The notes beneath the pieces were generated by a model. That model did not search any database, was not told the DNA's origin, and worked only from the letters and a program-made list of their open reading frames with translations. Source: Bacteroidota bacterium (GTDB taxonomy: Bacteria; Bacteroidota; Ignavibacteria; Ignavibacteriales; Ignavibacteriaceae). From it: a stretch of DNA of 11,373 nucleotides. Shown here in pieces: positions 1 through 7,586 of the stretch. Every line of letters starts with the position of its first letter. Positions within the stretch are counted from its first letter, which is position 1. A program made the translations under genes and the position numbers. The stretch covers positions 1-11,373 of the forward strand of contig JADFGB010000015.1 in assembly GCA_022567875.1 (NCBI GenBank). Reading direction: 5' to 3'.

Positions 1-16
1 GGAGCCTGTCTCAAGC
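1..16. repeat. Possible insertion-sequence terminal sequence
   Basis: The window opens with GGAGCCTGTCTCAAGC. Ends containing a CTGTCTCAA-type core are common among IS5- and IS1182-like elements, and the neighbouring minus-strand frame terminates inside it, as transposase genes often do. The partner inverted repeat is not in the window, so this is only a suggestion. Confidence 0.2.
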
Positions 17-370
17 TGCTTTAACATTTAGCCTTTCGTACTGCCCCTTTCCATGAAAACAATCATCCCACGTATCAGTTGCAATAACATGGATCAGGCC
101 AATGCCATGCTCCATCCCTTTTCGGGCAGAGGAAAACATATCCTCCATTAAACCTAGATGGGCAAGCAGTACCAAGCTCTGGACTGATTCCCTAATTCTT
201 AACAGCATAGAATAAAAAACCTGACATGGAACAGTTTGGTACTGTGAGCATACTATGGCCCACTGCTTTAATGTCTCGCCTAGCTCAAGGAATTCAATAC
301 TGTCCTCAGTGCTAGATGCAAGAAATGGCTGGCGATGGGCTCGAACATATTCAAAAATTTGTTTTCTTTT
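11..370 (-). CDS. Unidentified protein, 3' part only (possible mobile-element gene)
   Basis: This minus-strand reading frame ends in TGA at 11-13 and is open throughout the GC-richer left end. I do not recognise the product. It is a soluble-looking, probably helical stretch of about 120 residues containing the segment IATDTWDDCFHGKGQYERLN close to its C-terminus. It has no membrane segment and no catalytic signature I can name. The frame stays open to an ATG at 424, but its last 18 codons there are only antisense to tsaD, so the true N-terminus is probably missing and the gene is cut near 345-370. The stop codon lies within 16 bases of the window edge, next to a sequence resembling an insertion-sequence end. 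A transposase C-terminus is therefore possible, but this is a guess from position, not homology. Confidence 0.4.
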   Translation of the reverse strand, partial: KRKQIFEYVRAHRQPFLASSTEDSIEFLELGETLKQWAIVCSQYQTVPCQVFYSMLLRIRESVQSLVLLAHLGLMEDMFSSARKGMEHGIGLIHVIATDTWDDCFHGKGQYERLNVKAA

Positions 371-375
371 AGATA

Positions 376-1392
376 ATGAATGTATTAGGAATTGAAAGCT
401 CTTGTGACGAAACTTCAGTAGCAATAATATCAGGCGATGAATTACTTTCTAATTTAATTTCTTCTCAAGATTTTCATAAAAAATACGGGGGTGTTGTGCC
501 AGAGCTTTCAAGCCGCGCTCATCTGCAAATAATAATACCCTTAGTAAAACAAGCATTAATAAAATCAAATTTAGAATTGAAAGATATTGATTTAATTTGT
601 GCAACAGCAGGCCCCGGTTTAATTGGAGCTTTGCTTGTTGGTTTTACATTTGCAAAAGGATTGGCACTTTCTCTTGATAAACCATTTATACCTGTTAATC
701 ATATTGAAGGACATATTTTTTCCGGTTTTTTAATGGATGAAAAACCTGAATTCCCTTTCCTGTGTCTTGTTGTTTCCGGTGGACACACCTTACTTTTGCT
801 TGTTAATAGCATTACTGATATTGTACAACTTGGTTCTACAATTGATGATGCTGCCGGTGAAGCTTTTGACAAAGTTGCAAAAATGCTGCAACTTCAATAT
901 CCTGGCGGACCTAAAATTCAAGAACTTGCCTCAAAGTCAAAAGGTACTGATATAAAATTTCCGATTGCAGTTTTAAAGCAACCTTATGATTTTTCTTTCA
1001 GCGGAGTTAAAACTTCAGTTTTAAGATATATTCAAAAAAAAAGTGTTGATGATAGACAATTAGATCTAAATTTGAAAAATGATATTGCTTTTGCATTTCA
1101 GAATGCTGTTGTTGACGCTTTGATACAAAATACTGAAAAAGCTTTGCAGAAAATTAATGTTCGTTCTATTTCATTAGTCGGAGGAGTAGCAGCTAATAAA
1201 TGTTTAAGGGATTCAATAATAAGTTTGGGTAATAAGTACAGTAAAAAATCAATTATTCCAAAATTAGAATATTGTGGTGATAATGCAGCAATGATAGCAT
1301 TTAGAGGAATGACAGTATTTAATGAGGGAAAAAGATTTGATTTATCCACTAAACCCTTTCCGCATCTTTCAAAAGATGGTTTTAATTTTTAA
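376..1392 (+). CDS. tsaD: tRNA N6-threonylcarbamoyladenosine transferase TsaD
   Basis: TsaD is the Kae1/Qri7 family protein that transfers the threonylcarbamoyl group from threonylcarbamoyl-AMP to A37 of ANN-decoding tRNAs, in the cytoplasm with TsaB and TsaE. The 338-residue length is normal. The N-terminus begins directly with the family signature GIESSCDET (residues 5-13). The metal-binding pair is H109 and H113 in HIEGH, followed by VVSGGHT (132-138), the DDAAGEAFDKVAK segment (158-169), YPGGP, the DFSFSGVKT loop (205-213), VGGVAANK (268-275) and CGDNAAM with metal ligand D302. The start at 376 matches the family start; no Shine-Dalgarno sequence precedes it. The sequence just upstream changes composition, so the native promoter and upstream neighbour may be lost. 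The gene is intact and the assignment is secure. Confidence 0.97.
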   Translation: MNVLGIESSCDETSVAIISGDELLSNLISSQDFHKKYGGVVPELSSRAHLQIIIPLVKQALIKSNLELKDIDLICATAGPGLIGALLVGFTFAKGLALSLDKPFIPVNHIEGHIFSGFLMDEKPEFPFLCLVVSGGHTLLLLVNSITDIVQLGSTIDDAAGEAFDKVAKMLQLQYPGGPKIQELASKSKGTDIKFPIAVLKQPYDFSFSGVKTSVLRYIQKKSVDDRQLDLNLKNDIAFAFQNAVVDALIQNTEKALQKINVRSISLVGGVAANKCLRDSIISLGNKYSKKSIIPKLEYCGDNAAMIAFRGMTVFNEGKRFDLSTKPFPHLSKDGFNF

Positions 1393-1483
1393 TTATTGTA
1401 TTATCTTATAATAAAAATTAAAAAAGTTAATAAAAATGTAAAAAATATTTTAAACTATTTTTGCTAATTCTAATTTAAAATAA

Positions 1484-1846
1484 ATGAATCATAAAGAATA
1501 TAAATCATTACTTGCTGAATTAAATGAATCTAATAAAGATGAAAAAGAAATCCTTCTTGCAAAGTTAAGAAATGAGATGGATTCCTTGGATGAAAATTTA
1601 GCAAAAATATTAAACAAAAGAACATATATTTCTGTGATAATAGGTCGTGTTAAACGTGCTTTAAAAATGCCTACTTACAGTCCTGAAAGAGAAAGAGAAA
1701 TTAGTAAAAAGATAAATAAGTTTGCTAAAAAACCACTTACAATTTCAGCTTTACAGAGAATTTATGAAAGGATATTAGACGAATCAAGAGCAATCCAAAA
1801 AAATGATATTGAAGAAAATGAAATTAAATACGGAAAAGATAAATAA
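1484..1846 (+). CDS. Chorismate mutase, AroQ type II helical family
   Basis: This 120-residue protein fits the all-helical AroQ chorismate mutase fold, which converts chorismate to prephenate for Phe/Tyr synthesis. Alignable active-site positions, relative to the E. coli P-protein mutase domain, are R29 (first helix, LRNEMD), R46 (NKR), K57 (RVKR), R69-E70 (PERERE) and Q105 at the end of SRAIQ; S101 is also kept. A charged extension of about 22 residues precedes the domain and about 15 residues follow it, so it is a free-standing mutase without a prephenate dehydratase/dehydrogenase or DAHP synthase partner. It lies 91 bp after tsaD, and its 3' end overlaps the start of the mltG frame by up to 44 bp, which suggests co-transcription. 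The ATG has only AT-rich sequence before it and no Shine-Dalgarno. The family call rests on motif spacing; exact pathway role is inferred. Confidence 0.82.
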   Translation: MNHKEYKSLLAELNESNKDEKEILLAKLRNEMDSLDENLAKILNKRTYISVIIGRVKRALKMPTYSPEREREISKKINKFAKKPLTISALQRIYERILDESRAIQKNDIEENEIKYGKDK

Positions 1847-2897
1847 GATATTAGAAAGATTAATTGTTTTTGTGAACAAAAAAGAAGTTGTACTTATTAC
1901 TAGTATCTTTTTAATAGTATGGATGACTCTATATCTTATTCTTTTTACTCCTAATTATTTTGATAAATCCTCTCCTGTTAAATTTGAAATTAATAAAGGA
2001 GAAACATTAAATAGTATTGTTAATCGCTTATATGATGTTGGGATTGTTCAAAACAAAATAAATATGTTTTTAGCATGCTATATTTATGGAGCACAGAATA
2101 AACTAAGGACGGCAAGATATTATATTCCAAATGGATTGAGCTATTTAGATTTGGTAGATCTTTTTACAAAAGGAAAAGCAGATTTTTTAAGACAAGTTAA
2201 TATAAGAGACGGATTATCACTTAAATGGATGGCATATGTTCTTAAAAATAAGATATTTATAGATTCTACGTCATTCATAAATTTAAGTTTTGATAAACAT
2301 TTTATCCGAAGTATGGGGTTACGGAAAAATTCACTTGAAGGATTTTTAATGCCTGGTGAATATGAATTTTATGAGCGGAGCACAGCCAAAGAAGTTATAA
2401 AAAAAATGTATAAATCGTTCAAAAAGTTTATAGCCGATTCACTTTGGGAGCAAACTAAAAAATCAAAATATTCATTTGAACAAGTAGTTATTTTAGCGTC
2501 AATTGTAAAAGGGGAAACAAATTTAAAAGAAGAAATGCCAATAATTGCCAGTGTGTATTTGAATAGACTTAGAATAGGTATGAAATTACAGGCAGACCCC
2601 ACAATACAATATTTACAAAAAAATGGTTGGAAGAGATTATTATATGAGGATTTAAAAATCAATTCACCTTACAATACATACAAATATGCCGGCTTGCCAC
2701 CAGGCCCAATAAATAATCCTGGTAAAACAGCTATCTTAGCAGTATTATATCCTGCTAAAACTAGTTTTCTTTATTTTGTTGCTAACGGAGAAGGCGGACA
2801 TAATTTTTCAAGAAGTTATAATCAACATTTAAGAAATGTAAAAATATTTAGAAGATGGGTAAAGCATCAAAAAAGGAAAGCAAAACAAAAATCATAA
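1803..2897 (+). CDS. mltG: Endolytic murein transglycosylase MltG (YceG-like)
   Basis: MltG is an inner-membrane enzyme that cleaves nascent peptidoglycan strands and is thought to set glycan length. The 364-residue protein has a short cytoplasmic N-terminus, one membrane segment (about residues 29-48), a LysM-like subdomain (about 58-125) and the YceG catalytic domain. The core is very clear: ASIVKGET (232-239), NRLRIGMKLQADPT, then YNTYKYAGLPPGPI, PAKTSFLYFV and GGHNFS. E238 in the GET triplet aligns with the catalytic Glu; the other Glu usual in ASIVEKET is Lys here, which is tolerated if GET carries catalysis. The start could be 1803 or the in-frame ATG at 1818; both lie inside the chorismate mutase gene. 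The 3' end overlaps the next gene by 43 bp, so translational coupling on both sides is likely. Confidence 0.95.
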   Translation: MILKKMKLNTEKINKILERLIVFVNKKEVVLITSIFLIVWMTLYLILFTPNYFDKSSPVKFEINKGETLNSIVNRLYDVGIVQNKINMFLACYIYGAQNKLRTARYYIPNGLSYLDLVDLFTKGKADFLRQVNIRDGLSLKWMAYVLKNKIFIDSTSFINLSFDKHFIRSMGLRKNSLEGFLMPGEYEFYERSTAKEVIKKMYKSFKKFIADSLWEQTKKSKYSFEQVVILASIVKGETNLKEEMPIIASVYLNRLRIGMKLQADPTIQYLQKNGWKRLLYEDLKINSPYNTYKYAGLPPGPINNPGKTAILAVLYPAKTSFLYFVANGEGGHNFSRSYNQHLRNVKIFRRWVKHQKRKAKQKS

Positions 2898-4561
2898 TAT
2901 TTTTTTTAATTATATTATTTTTATCAGGTTGTGCAAATCAGTTGCCGCCTGGAGGGGGTGAGGTAGATAAAATACCTCCAACAATTGAAGAATTCTATCC
3001 TCAAAATGGAATAACTAATTTTTTAGAAGATCATATTAGTTTTGACTTTTCTGAATATGTAAACAAAAGGTCTTTTAAAGGAGCGGTTTTTATTTCACCT
3101 CAAATTGAAGGAGAGTTGAAATACAATTGGAGCGGTACAAATGTTACTATTGAATTTCCTAATAAGTTAAAAGCTAATACAACTTATGTAGTTACTATAG
3201 GGACTGATGTTGCTGATGTTCAAAATAGAAATAAAATGGCTCAATCTTTTTCTTTAACATTTTCTACCGGTAATGAGATAGATAAAAGATCAATCATAGG
3301 GAAAGTTTTTGACAACAATCCTTCAGGTGTTATGATCTACGCCTATAAATTAAATGGTGATACTTTGGATCCAAACAAAGTTAAACCTGACTATATAACA
3401 CAATCCGGAAAAAACGGTTCATATAAACTTGACGGTTTATCTGCAGGTAAATTTAGAGTATTTGCTGTTCGGGATAAGTTCAAGGATTTTTTATTCCAAC
3501 CAAAACAAGATGAAATTGGAATAAGTAATAGAGATGTTATCTTTATTAAAAATGATACTACTGTAAATAATGTAAATTTCAAATTGACAAAAAATGATTC
3601 CGAACCGCCAAGAATAATGAAAGCTATAATGACAGATAGTAAGCACGTTATTGTGGATTTTAGTGAAGATTTAGATCAGCTATCTATCAAATTTAAAAAT
3701 TTTTCTATTATAGATTCCACACAAAATAAAACATACTATTTTAAAAACATTTATAGAAAGCATCCTAAAAAAGATCAGATAATATTAATTAATGATAACC
3801 AATTAATTGGTACTTCTAATTTATTTTTACATTCCTCAAATATTAAAGATGTGCATGGTAATACAACTGAAAAAGATTTTGTAAAATTGATCTTTAGCAA
3901 TAGAGAAGATACTTCAAAGCCAGGCTTGATTTATACATTCCCTTCTTCAGGTGGAACTGAAACAGATTATGTTGGACAAAAATTTGAATTTTATTTTTCT
4001 GATTATTTAGATACCTCAACAGCTAAATCTGGAATTGATTTTATGGACACTTATAACCATAAAATTGGTTTCAGTACTAATTATATTGATGATGCATCGT
4101 TTTCAATTAAAGCCAATATTGATTTATTACCTGTAAAAGATTATAAAATAGTAATTGATCTATCAAAGATTAGAAACAAAAACGGTACATCTGCTGACTC
4201 AATTTATGTATTTAATTTTACAACAATTAATGGGTTAAATTTTTCCGGTGTTTCCGGTGAAATAAAAAATCTAAATACAGATAATCCTGTTTATATTATT
4301 TTAGTCGGAATTGATAAAAGCAAAAAGATTTATAAAAAGCTTTTAGGAAAAGACTTAAAATTTATTTTTAATAGAGTCATTTCAGGTAACTATAAACTTT
4401 GGTGTTTTATAGATTCAGATAAAAACGGAGAATACAGTTTTGGTACAGTAGTACCTTTTAAACCGAGTGAAAAATTTTCATATCTTAAATTAAAATTAGA
4501 ATTAAAACCAAGATGGATGCAAACAGATGTTGTCTTTGATTTTGAAAATAAAATAAATTAA
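2855..4561 (+). CDS. Outer-surface lipoprotein with Big_5-type Ig-like domains
   Basis: The 568-residue protein begins with a basic n-region (residues 1-12), a hydrophobic core rich in Ile/Leu/Phe and a lipobox LSGC with the lipidated cysteine at 26. The mature N-terminus has the proline/glycine-rich pattern CANQLPPGGGEVDKIPPT, typical of Bacteroidota Ig-like lipoproteins. The body reads as a bacterial Ig-like (SbsA/Big_5) domain at about 40-138, a carboxypeptidase-regulatory-like beta sandwich at about 146-240 (GKNGSYKLDGLSAGKFRV), then further Ig-like repeats at about 250-348 and 352-458, and a C-terminal beta-rich region with a DSDKNGEYSFG turn. No catalytic motif is seen. The ATG at 2855 is inside mltG and is the only ATG upstream of the signal peptide, so the 43-bp overlap is real unless a rare start is used. 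The ligand is unknown; envelope binding or structural support is plausible. The family call is reliable, the function is not. Confidence 0.85.
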   Translation: MGKASKKESKTKIIIFFLIILFLSGCANQLPPGGGEVDKIPPTIEEFYPQNGITNFLEDHISFDFSEYVNKRSFKGAVFISPQIEGELKYNWSGTNVTIEFPNKLKANTTYVVTIGTDVADVQNRNKMAQSFSLTFSTGNEIDKRSIIGKVFDNNPSGVMIYAYKLNGDTLDPNKVKPDYITQSGKNGSYKLDGLSAGKFRVFAVRDKFKDFLFQPKQDEIGISNRDVIFIKNDTTVNNVNFKLTKNDSEPPRIMKAIMTDSKHVIVDFSEDLDQLSIKFKNFSIIDSTQNKTYYFKNIYRKHPKKDQIILINDNQLIGTSNLFLHSSNIKDVHGNTTEKDFVKLIFSNREDTSKPGLIYTFPSSGGTETDYVGQKFEFYFSDYLDTSTAKSGIDFMDTYNHKIGFSTNYIDDASFSIKANIDLLPVKDYKIVIDLSKIRNKNGTSADSIYVFNFTTINGLNFSGVSGEIKNLNTDNPVYIILVGIDKSKKIYKKLLGKDLKFIFNRVISGNYKLWCFIDSDKNGEYSFGTVVPFKPSEKFSYLKLKLELKPRWMQTDVVFDFENKIN

Positions 4562-4575
4562 GGAAGTATTCCTTT

Positions 4576-4595
4576 ATTCTCTAAATATAGAGAAT
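4576..4595. terminator. Bidirectional hairpin between convergent genes
   Basis: A perfect 8-bp inverted repeat, ATTCTCTA and TAGAGAAT, with a 4-base loop sits between the stop codon of the Ig-like lipoprotein gene (4561) and that of the minus-strand cyclodeaminase gene (4595). A TTT precedes it and a short T-rich run follows, so it could work in either direction. The stem is AU-rich and would be weak alone; flanking GAAGT and ACTTC can extend it with bulges. Confidence 0.6.
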
Positions 4596-5224
4596 TAACT
4601 TCTTAATTTATTATTTATAAGTTCAATTATTTCAGCACAAGATATTTTTACTTCTTCATAAATTATTTCTGTCCTTTTTAAAAATTCATTACCAAGAGTC
4701 TGATTGGATAAAGAAGTACAATTAATTAGAACATTTAAGAAAGCACCTTCAGCTGCTGTGTTTACAAGAGAAGCGGCAACACCTGCATCTGAAAGTGAAT
4801 TTTGATTCCCTTTAATAACAATTGTTTTAATATTTGGAAGTATTTGTTTGCATACATTTACAACATCTGAGGGAACTTCCGCTGCACCAAGAGTAGCTTC
4901 GTCTATTTTTGCTGCTCTTTCCAGTTTCTCTTTGTCAGTTTCTTTTGGCAATTTAAAAGCTTCCATTACTTTCTCAAATGCCTTGTTGTCTTCATCTGCT
5001 AACTCAGAGAATCTATTTTTAAGATTTTCTAATTTATTTTTTAAATCTATCATCTCTGATTCCACATCAACATATTTCTTTTTCCCAATGGTAAGATTGC
5101 AAACCATTATTGCCAAACTTGCTGCTAATACTCCACTGAACGCAGAAACATTTCCTCCACCTGGAGTAGGAGCTTTTGAAGATAAACTTTGAAGATAATC
5201 GTTTAATGTTATTGAATAATCCAT
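4595..5224 (-). CDS. Methenyl-/formimino-THF cyclodeaminase (FTCD_C family)
   Basis: The 209-residue protein corresponds to the C-terminal half of the bifunctional formiminotransferase-cyclodeaminase, encoded here as a separate gene. It converts 5-formimino-THF to 5,10-methenyl-THF and ammonia. Signatures are PTPGGGNVSA (19-28) near the N-terminus, the helical DEDNKAFEKVMEAFKLP segment (about 78-93) with its conserved acidic/Phe pattern, and GNQNSLSDAGVAA (139-151). Length matches stand-alone members such as FchA, which in other bacteria acts in one-carbon metabolism, so a methenyl-THF cyclohydrolase role is an alternative. The gene is last in a minus-strand operon, 68 bp after the formiminotransferase gene, which favours the histidine-degradation role. 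Upstream of its ATG is only a weak purine stretch, AAAGAGAA. Confidence 0.9.
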   Translation of the reverse strand: MDYSITLNDYLQSLSSKAPTPGGGNVSAFSGVLAASLAIMVCNLTIGKKKYVDVESEMIDLKNKLENLKNRFSELADEDNKAFEKVMEAFKLPKETDKEKLERAAKIDEATLGAAEVPSDVVNVCKQILPNIKTIVIKGNQNSLSDAGVAASLVNTAAEGAFLNVLINCTSLSNQTLGNEFLKRTEIIYEEVKISCAEIIELINNKLRS

Positions 5225-5273
5225 AATACATTCTCTTTATAATTATTTAGTTATATGTATAAAAAAAATTGTT

Positions 5274-5300
5274 AATTATTAATTGTAAATTATTAATTGT
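5274..5300. repeat. Two-copy AT-rich direct repeat, 14-bp period
   Basis: The 13-mer AATTATTAATTGT occurs at 5274-5286 and again at 5288-5300, and related AATTGTTAAT and ATTGTTAAT pieces flank it on both sides. The second copy runs into the last codons and the stop codon (5293-5295) of the formiminotransferase gene, so the C-terminal Asn-Asn is encoded by the repeat. The repeat fills most of the gap to the cyclodeaminase gene. Confidence 0.7.
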
Positions 5301-6321
5301 TAATAATATATTCTATAATTTTTTTATCCTTTTCAAATGGTGTAATGCTGTTCAGCCCCAATTTATCAATTGCTAAATCAACTAATTCATTTTCTGTTGC
5401 TGATTTGTTTCCGGAATAATATTTTCCGGCTAATATCATTGCATCCAAAGGAACCAAACCTACAATTTCACTACCCATAACTTCAACGGAAAGTCTTTCA
5501 GCTTCTCTTTTAACTTCTTCAAAAGCAATATGCATAGGAGTAACAGTGTAGTTTGTCAAGTTCATTGAGACCTGAGATATTTTATGTTTTTCAAGTGCAA
5601 CACCCATTCCTTTTACATTTTTCAACCTTCCAGGAATACGAATAGTTTTACCATCTACTTTTATAATTTTCCCTTCTTCATCTCTTTTAGGTTTACCCGA
5701 TTCTCTTAAAACCACTGCTATTTCTTTCGAATATTTTGTATCGGTTGATTTTATATTAACATTGTAAGCAATTAAAAAAAATCTTGCGCCTGTAACTAAT
5801 GCACCAAGCTTAGGATTAAAAACAGCTTCACCAAAATCAGGGGCCCACTGTTCATCTTTTAATTTCTCTTCAAGTCCTTCGTATTCACCTTTACGAATAT
5901 TTGAAAGATTACGTCTCTCAGGTTTTCTTGCAGATGCTTCGTATAAATACACGGGAAGATTTAACTCTTTAGAAATACGTTTACCGAACTCTTCTGAAAT
6001 TCTAATACAATCATCCGTTGTAACGTTTTTAACCGGGATAAATGGTACCACATCTATTGCACCAAGGCGGGGGTGTTCTCCTTTTTGGTAACGCATATCA
6101 ATATTTTCTGCTGCTGCTTTACAGACATTTAATGCTCCCTCTATTATGCCGGTTTCATTTCCGGCTAAAGTTACAACAACTCTATTGTAATCAGCATCCG
6201 GTTCTAAATTCAATAATTTAACACCTTCAGTTTTATTTATTGAATCCTTTATAACATCAAAAGTTTCGTTTCTTTTTCCCTCACTAAAATTTGGAACACA
6301 TTCAATAATTTTCAAAATCAT
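5293..6321 (-). CDS. Glutamate formimidoyltransferase (FTCD N-terminal family)
   Basis: This enzyme transfers the formimino group from N-formimino-L-glutamate to tetrahydrofolate, giving glutamate and 5-formimino-THF. At 342 residues it contains both subdomains of the transferase but no cyclodeaminase part, which is encoded by the next gene. The start reads ECVPNFSEG (residues 7-15), and KGEHPRLGAIDVVPFIPV carries H83, aligning with the catalytic His82 of the mammalian enzyme. Further conserved parts are LYEASARKPERRNL, FGEAVFNPKLGALVTGAR and the QVSMNLTNYTVTPMH segment. Its ATG overlaps the stop codon of hutI in an ATGA arrangement, a strong sign of translational coupling within a histidine-utilisation operon. 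The last two codons lie in an AT-rich repeat. Assignment is secure. Confidence 0.95.
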   Translation of the reverse strand: MILKIIECVPNFSEGKRNETFDVIKDSINKTEGVKLLNLEPDADYNRVVVTLAGNETGIIEGALNVCKAAAENIDMRYQKGEHPRLGAIDVVPFIPVKNVTTDDCIRISEEFGKRISKELNLPVYLYEASARKPERRNLSNIRKGEYEGLEEKLKDEQWAPDFGEAVFNPKLGALVTGARFFLIAYNVNIKSTDTKYSKEIAVVLRESGKPKRDEEGKIIKVDGKTIRIPGRLKNVKGMGVALEKHKISQVSMNLTNYTVTPMHIAFEEVKREAERLSVEVMGSEIVGLVPLDAMILAGKYYSGNKSATENELVDLAIDKLGLNSITPFEKDKKIIEYIINN

Positions 6322-7568
6322 ACTCCGTTTTTATCAAAAATAACTTTACCTTTTTTAATTGTTTTTATGTTTAAATTTTCAGTCGTTTGATAGATTAGGT
6401 CAGCATAATTATCTGTATCATAAATTGACAGATCAGCCTGCTTTCCTATTTCTAAACTTCCTATTTTATCACTTAAATTTAATGCTTTTGCAGAATTGAT
6501 AGTATAGGCTGAAATTATCTGCTCTATGCTCATTCCCAATTTCAATGCTGCCAAACTCATTATAAAACTGATGTTTGAAATATTGGAAGAACCCGGATTA
6601 AAATCAGTAGCCAAAGCAATTATTGCATTTTTATCAATTAGTTTTTTTACCGGCGAATATTTATGATTAAGAAAATAAGATACTCCGGGTAGTATAACAC
6701 AAACCATATCTATATCAGAAAATTTTGAAATATCGTCGTCGGTTATTACTTCCAAATGGTCAACGCTAATTGCATTATTTTTTAAAGCCGTATCAATTCC
6801 GCCTATGCTGTTAAATTGATCTGTATGAAGTTTGCATCTTAATCCCAATTCAATTGCCTTATTAAAAATTAAATCAACTTCGTTTTTTGCAAATGCAGTA
6901 GATTCACAAAACGCATCGCAGGCGGTTGCAAGTTTTTCTTTGTTTATAGCCGGTAACATTTCATTAATGATCAAATCTATATAACCATTTCGATTATTAG
7001 AAAATTCTTTTGGTATTGTATGAGCACCTAAAAATGTTGAATGAATATCAATGGGAAATTTTTTATTGAGTTGATTGATTACTTTTAGAAGTTTTATTTC
7101 ATTTTCAAAATCAAGTCCATAACCGCTTTTAATTTCTAAAGTAGTAACACCCTGTTCAATAAAATGTTGAACTCTTTTAGAAGCAATGTTAAATAATTTT
7201 GTAAAGGACGTTTCTCTTACGGAGTTAACAGTTTTGTTTATTCCTCCACCGCTTCTGGAAATATCTTCGTAAGAAACTCCTTCTAATTTTTGTTTAAATT
7301 CATCTGCACGCGAACCCGAAAAAACAAGATGTGTGTGGCATTCAACTAACCCTGGCATTACAATATTATCTTTAGCATCAATAATTAAATCAAATTGATT
7401 TTTTTTTACAGAAGTGTTTGGAATAAAATCCTTTATTAAATTATTTTCAATTATCAGAGAATGGTCTTCGATAGTTTCAATATTATTTAATTCGTTTCCT
7501 CTTTTATAGCCTATTCCTTTTGTGTTTACAGTAATTATTTGTGAAGGATTTAAGATTAACAAATGCAT
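6318..7568 (-). CDS. hutI: Imidazolonepropionase HutI
   Basis: HutI is an amidohydrolase-superfamily metalloenzyme that opens the ring of 4-imidazolone-5-propionate to give N-formimino-L-glutamate, the third step of histidine breakdown. The 416-residue length is typical. The metal-binding HxH is H78 and H80 in GLVECHTHLVFSGSR (73-87), followed by the family's GVSYEDISRSGGGI (97-110), GAHTIP with H183, LHTDQF with H248, VDHLE with H271 and the catalytic/metal Asp D322 in ATDFNPGS. Urocanate hydratase and histidine ammonia-lyase are not nearby, so the first two steps must be encoded elsewhere. The gene lies 17 bp after the SPOR lipoprotein gene and overlaps the formiminotransferase start by 4 bp. 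No Shine-Dalgarno precedes the ATG, only AT-rich sequence. Confidence 0.96.
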   Translation of the reverse strand: MHLLILNPSQIITVNTKGIGYKRGNELNNIETIEDHSLIIENNLIKDFIPNTSVKKNQFDLIIDAKDNIVMPGLVECHTHLVFSGSRADEFKQKLEGVSYEDISRSGGGINKTVNSVRETSFTKLFNIASKRVQHFIEQGVTTLEIKSGYGLDFENEIKLLKVINQLNKKFPIDIHSTFLGAHTIPKEFSNNRNGYIDLIINEMLPAINKEKLATACDAFCESTAFAKNEVDLIFNKAIELGLRCKLHTDQFNSIGGIDTALKNNAISVDHLEVITDDDISKFSDIDMVCVILPGVSYFLNHKYSPVKKLIDKNAIIALATDFNPGSSNISNISFIMSLAALKLGMSIEQIISAYTINSAKALNLSDKIGSLEIGKQADLSIYDTDNYADLIYQTTENLNIKTIKKGKVIFDKNGV

Positions 7569-7586
7569 TAAAATTTAATATTTATG

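Noticed and set aside
737..1349. Smaller frames on both strands inside tsaD and similar ones inside mltG, the Ig-like gene, the cyclodeaminase gene and the phage genes
   Set aside because: They are antisense or shifted shadows of well-supported genes, with no start signals or recognisable domains.
1393..1483. A promoter or regulatory RNA in the 91-bp gap after tsaD
   Set aside because: The gap is uniformly AT-rich with no convincing -33/-7 pair or stable hairpin that stands out from background.
2500..2520. Possible loss of the MltG catalytic glutamate, since ASIVKGET replaces the usual ASIVEKET
   Set aside because: The Glu of the ET pair (E238) is kept, and the residues before it vary among related proteins, so the enzyme is probably active.
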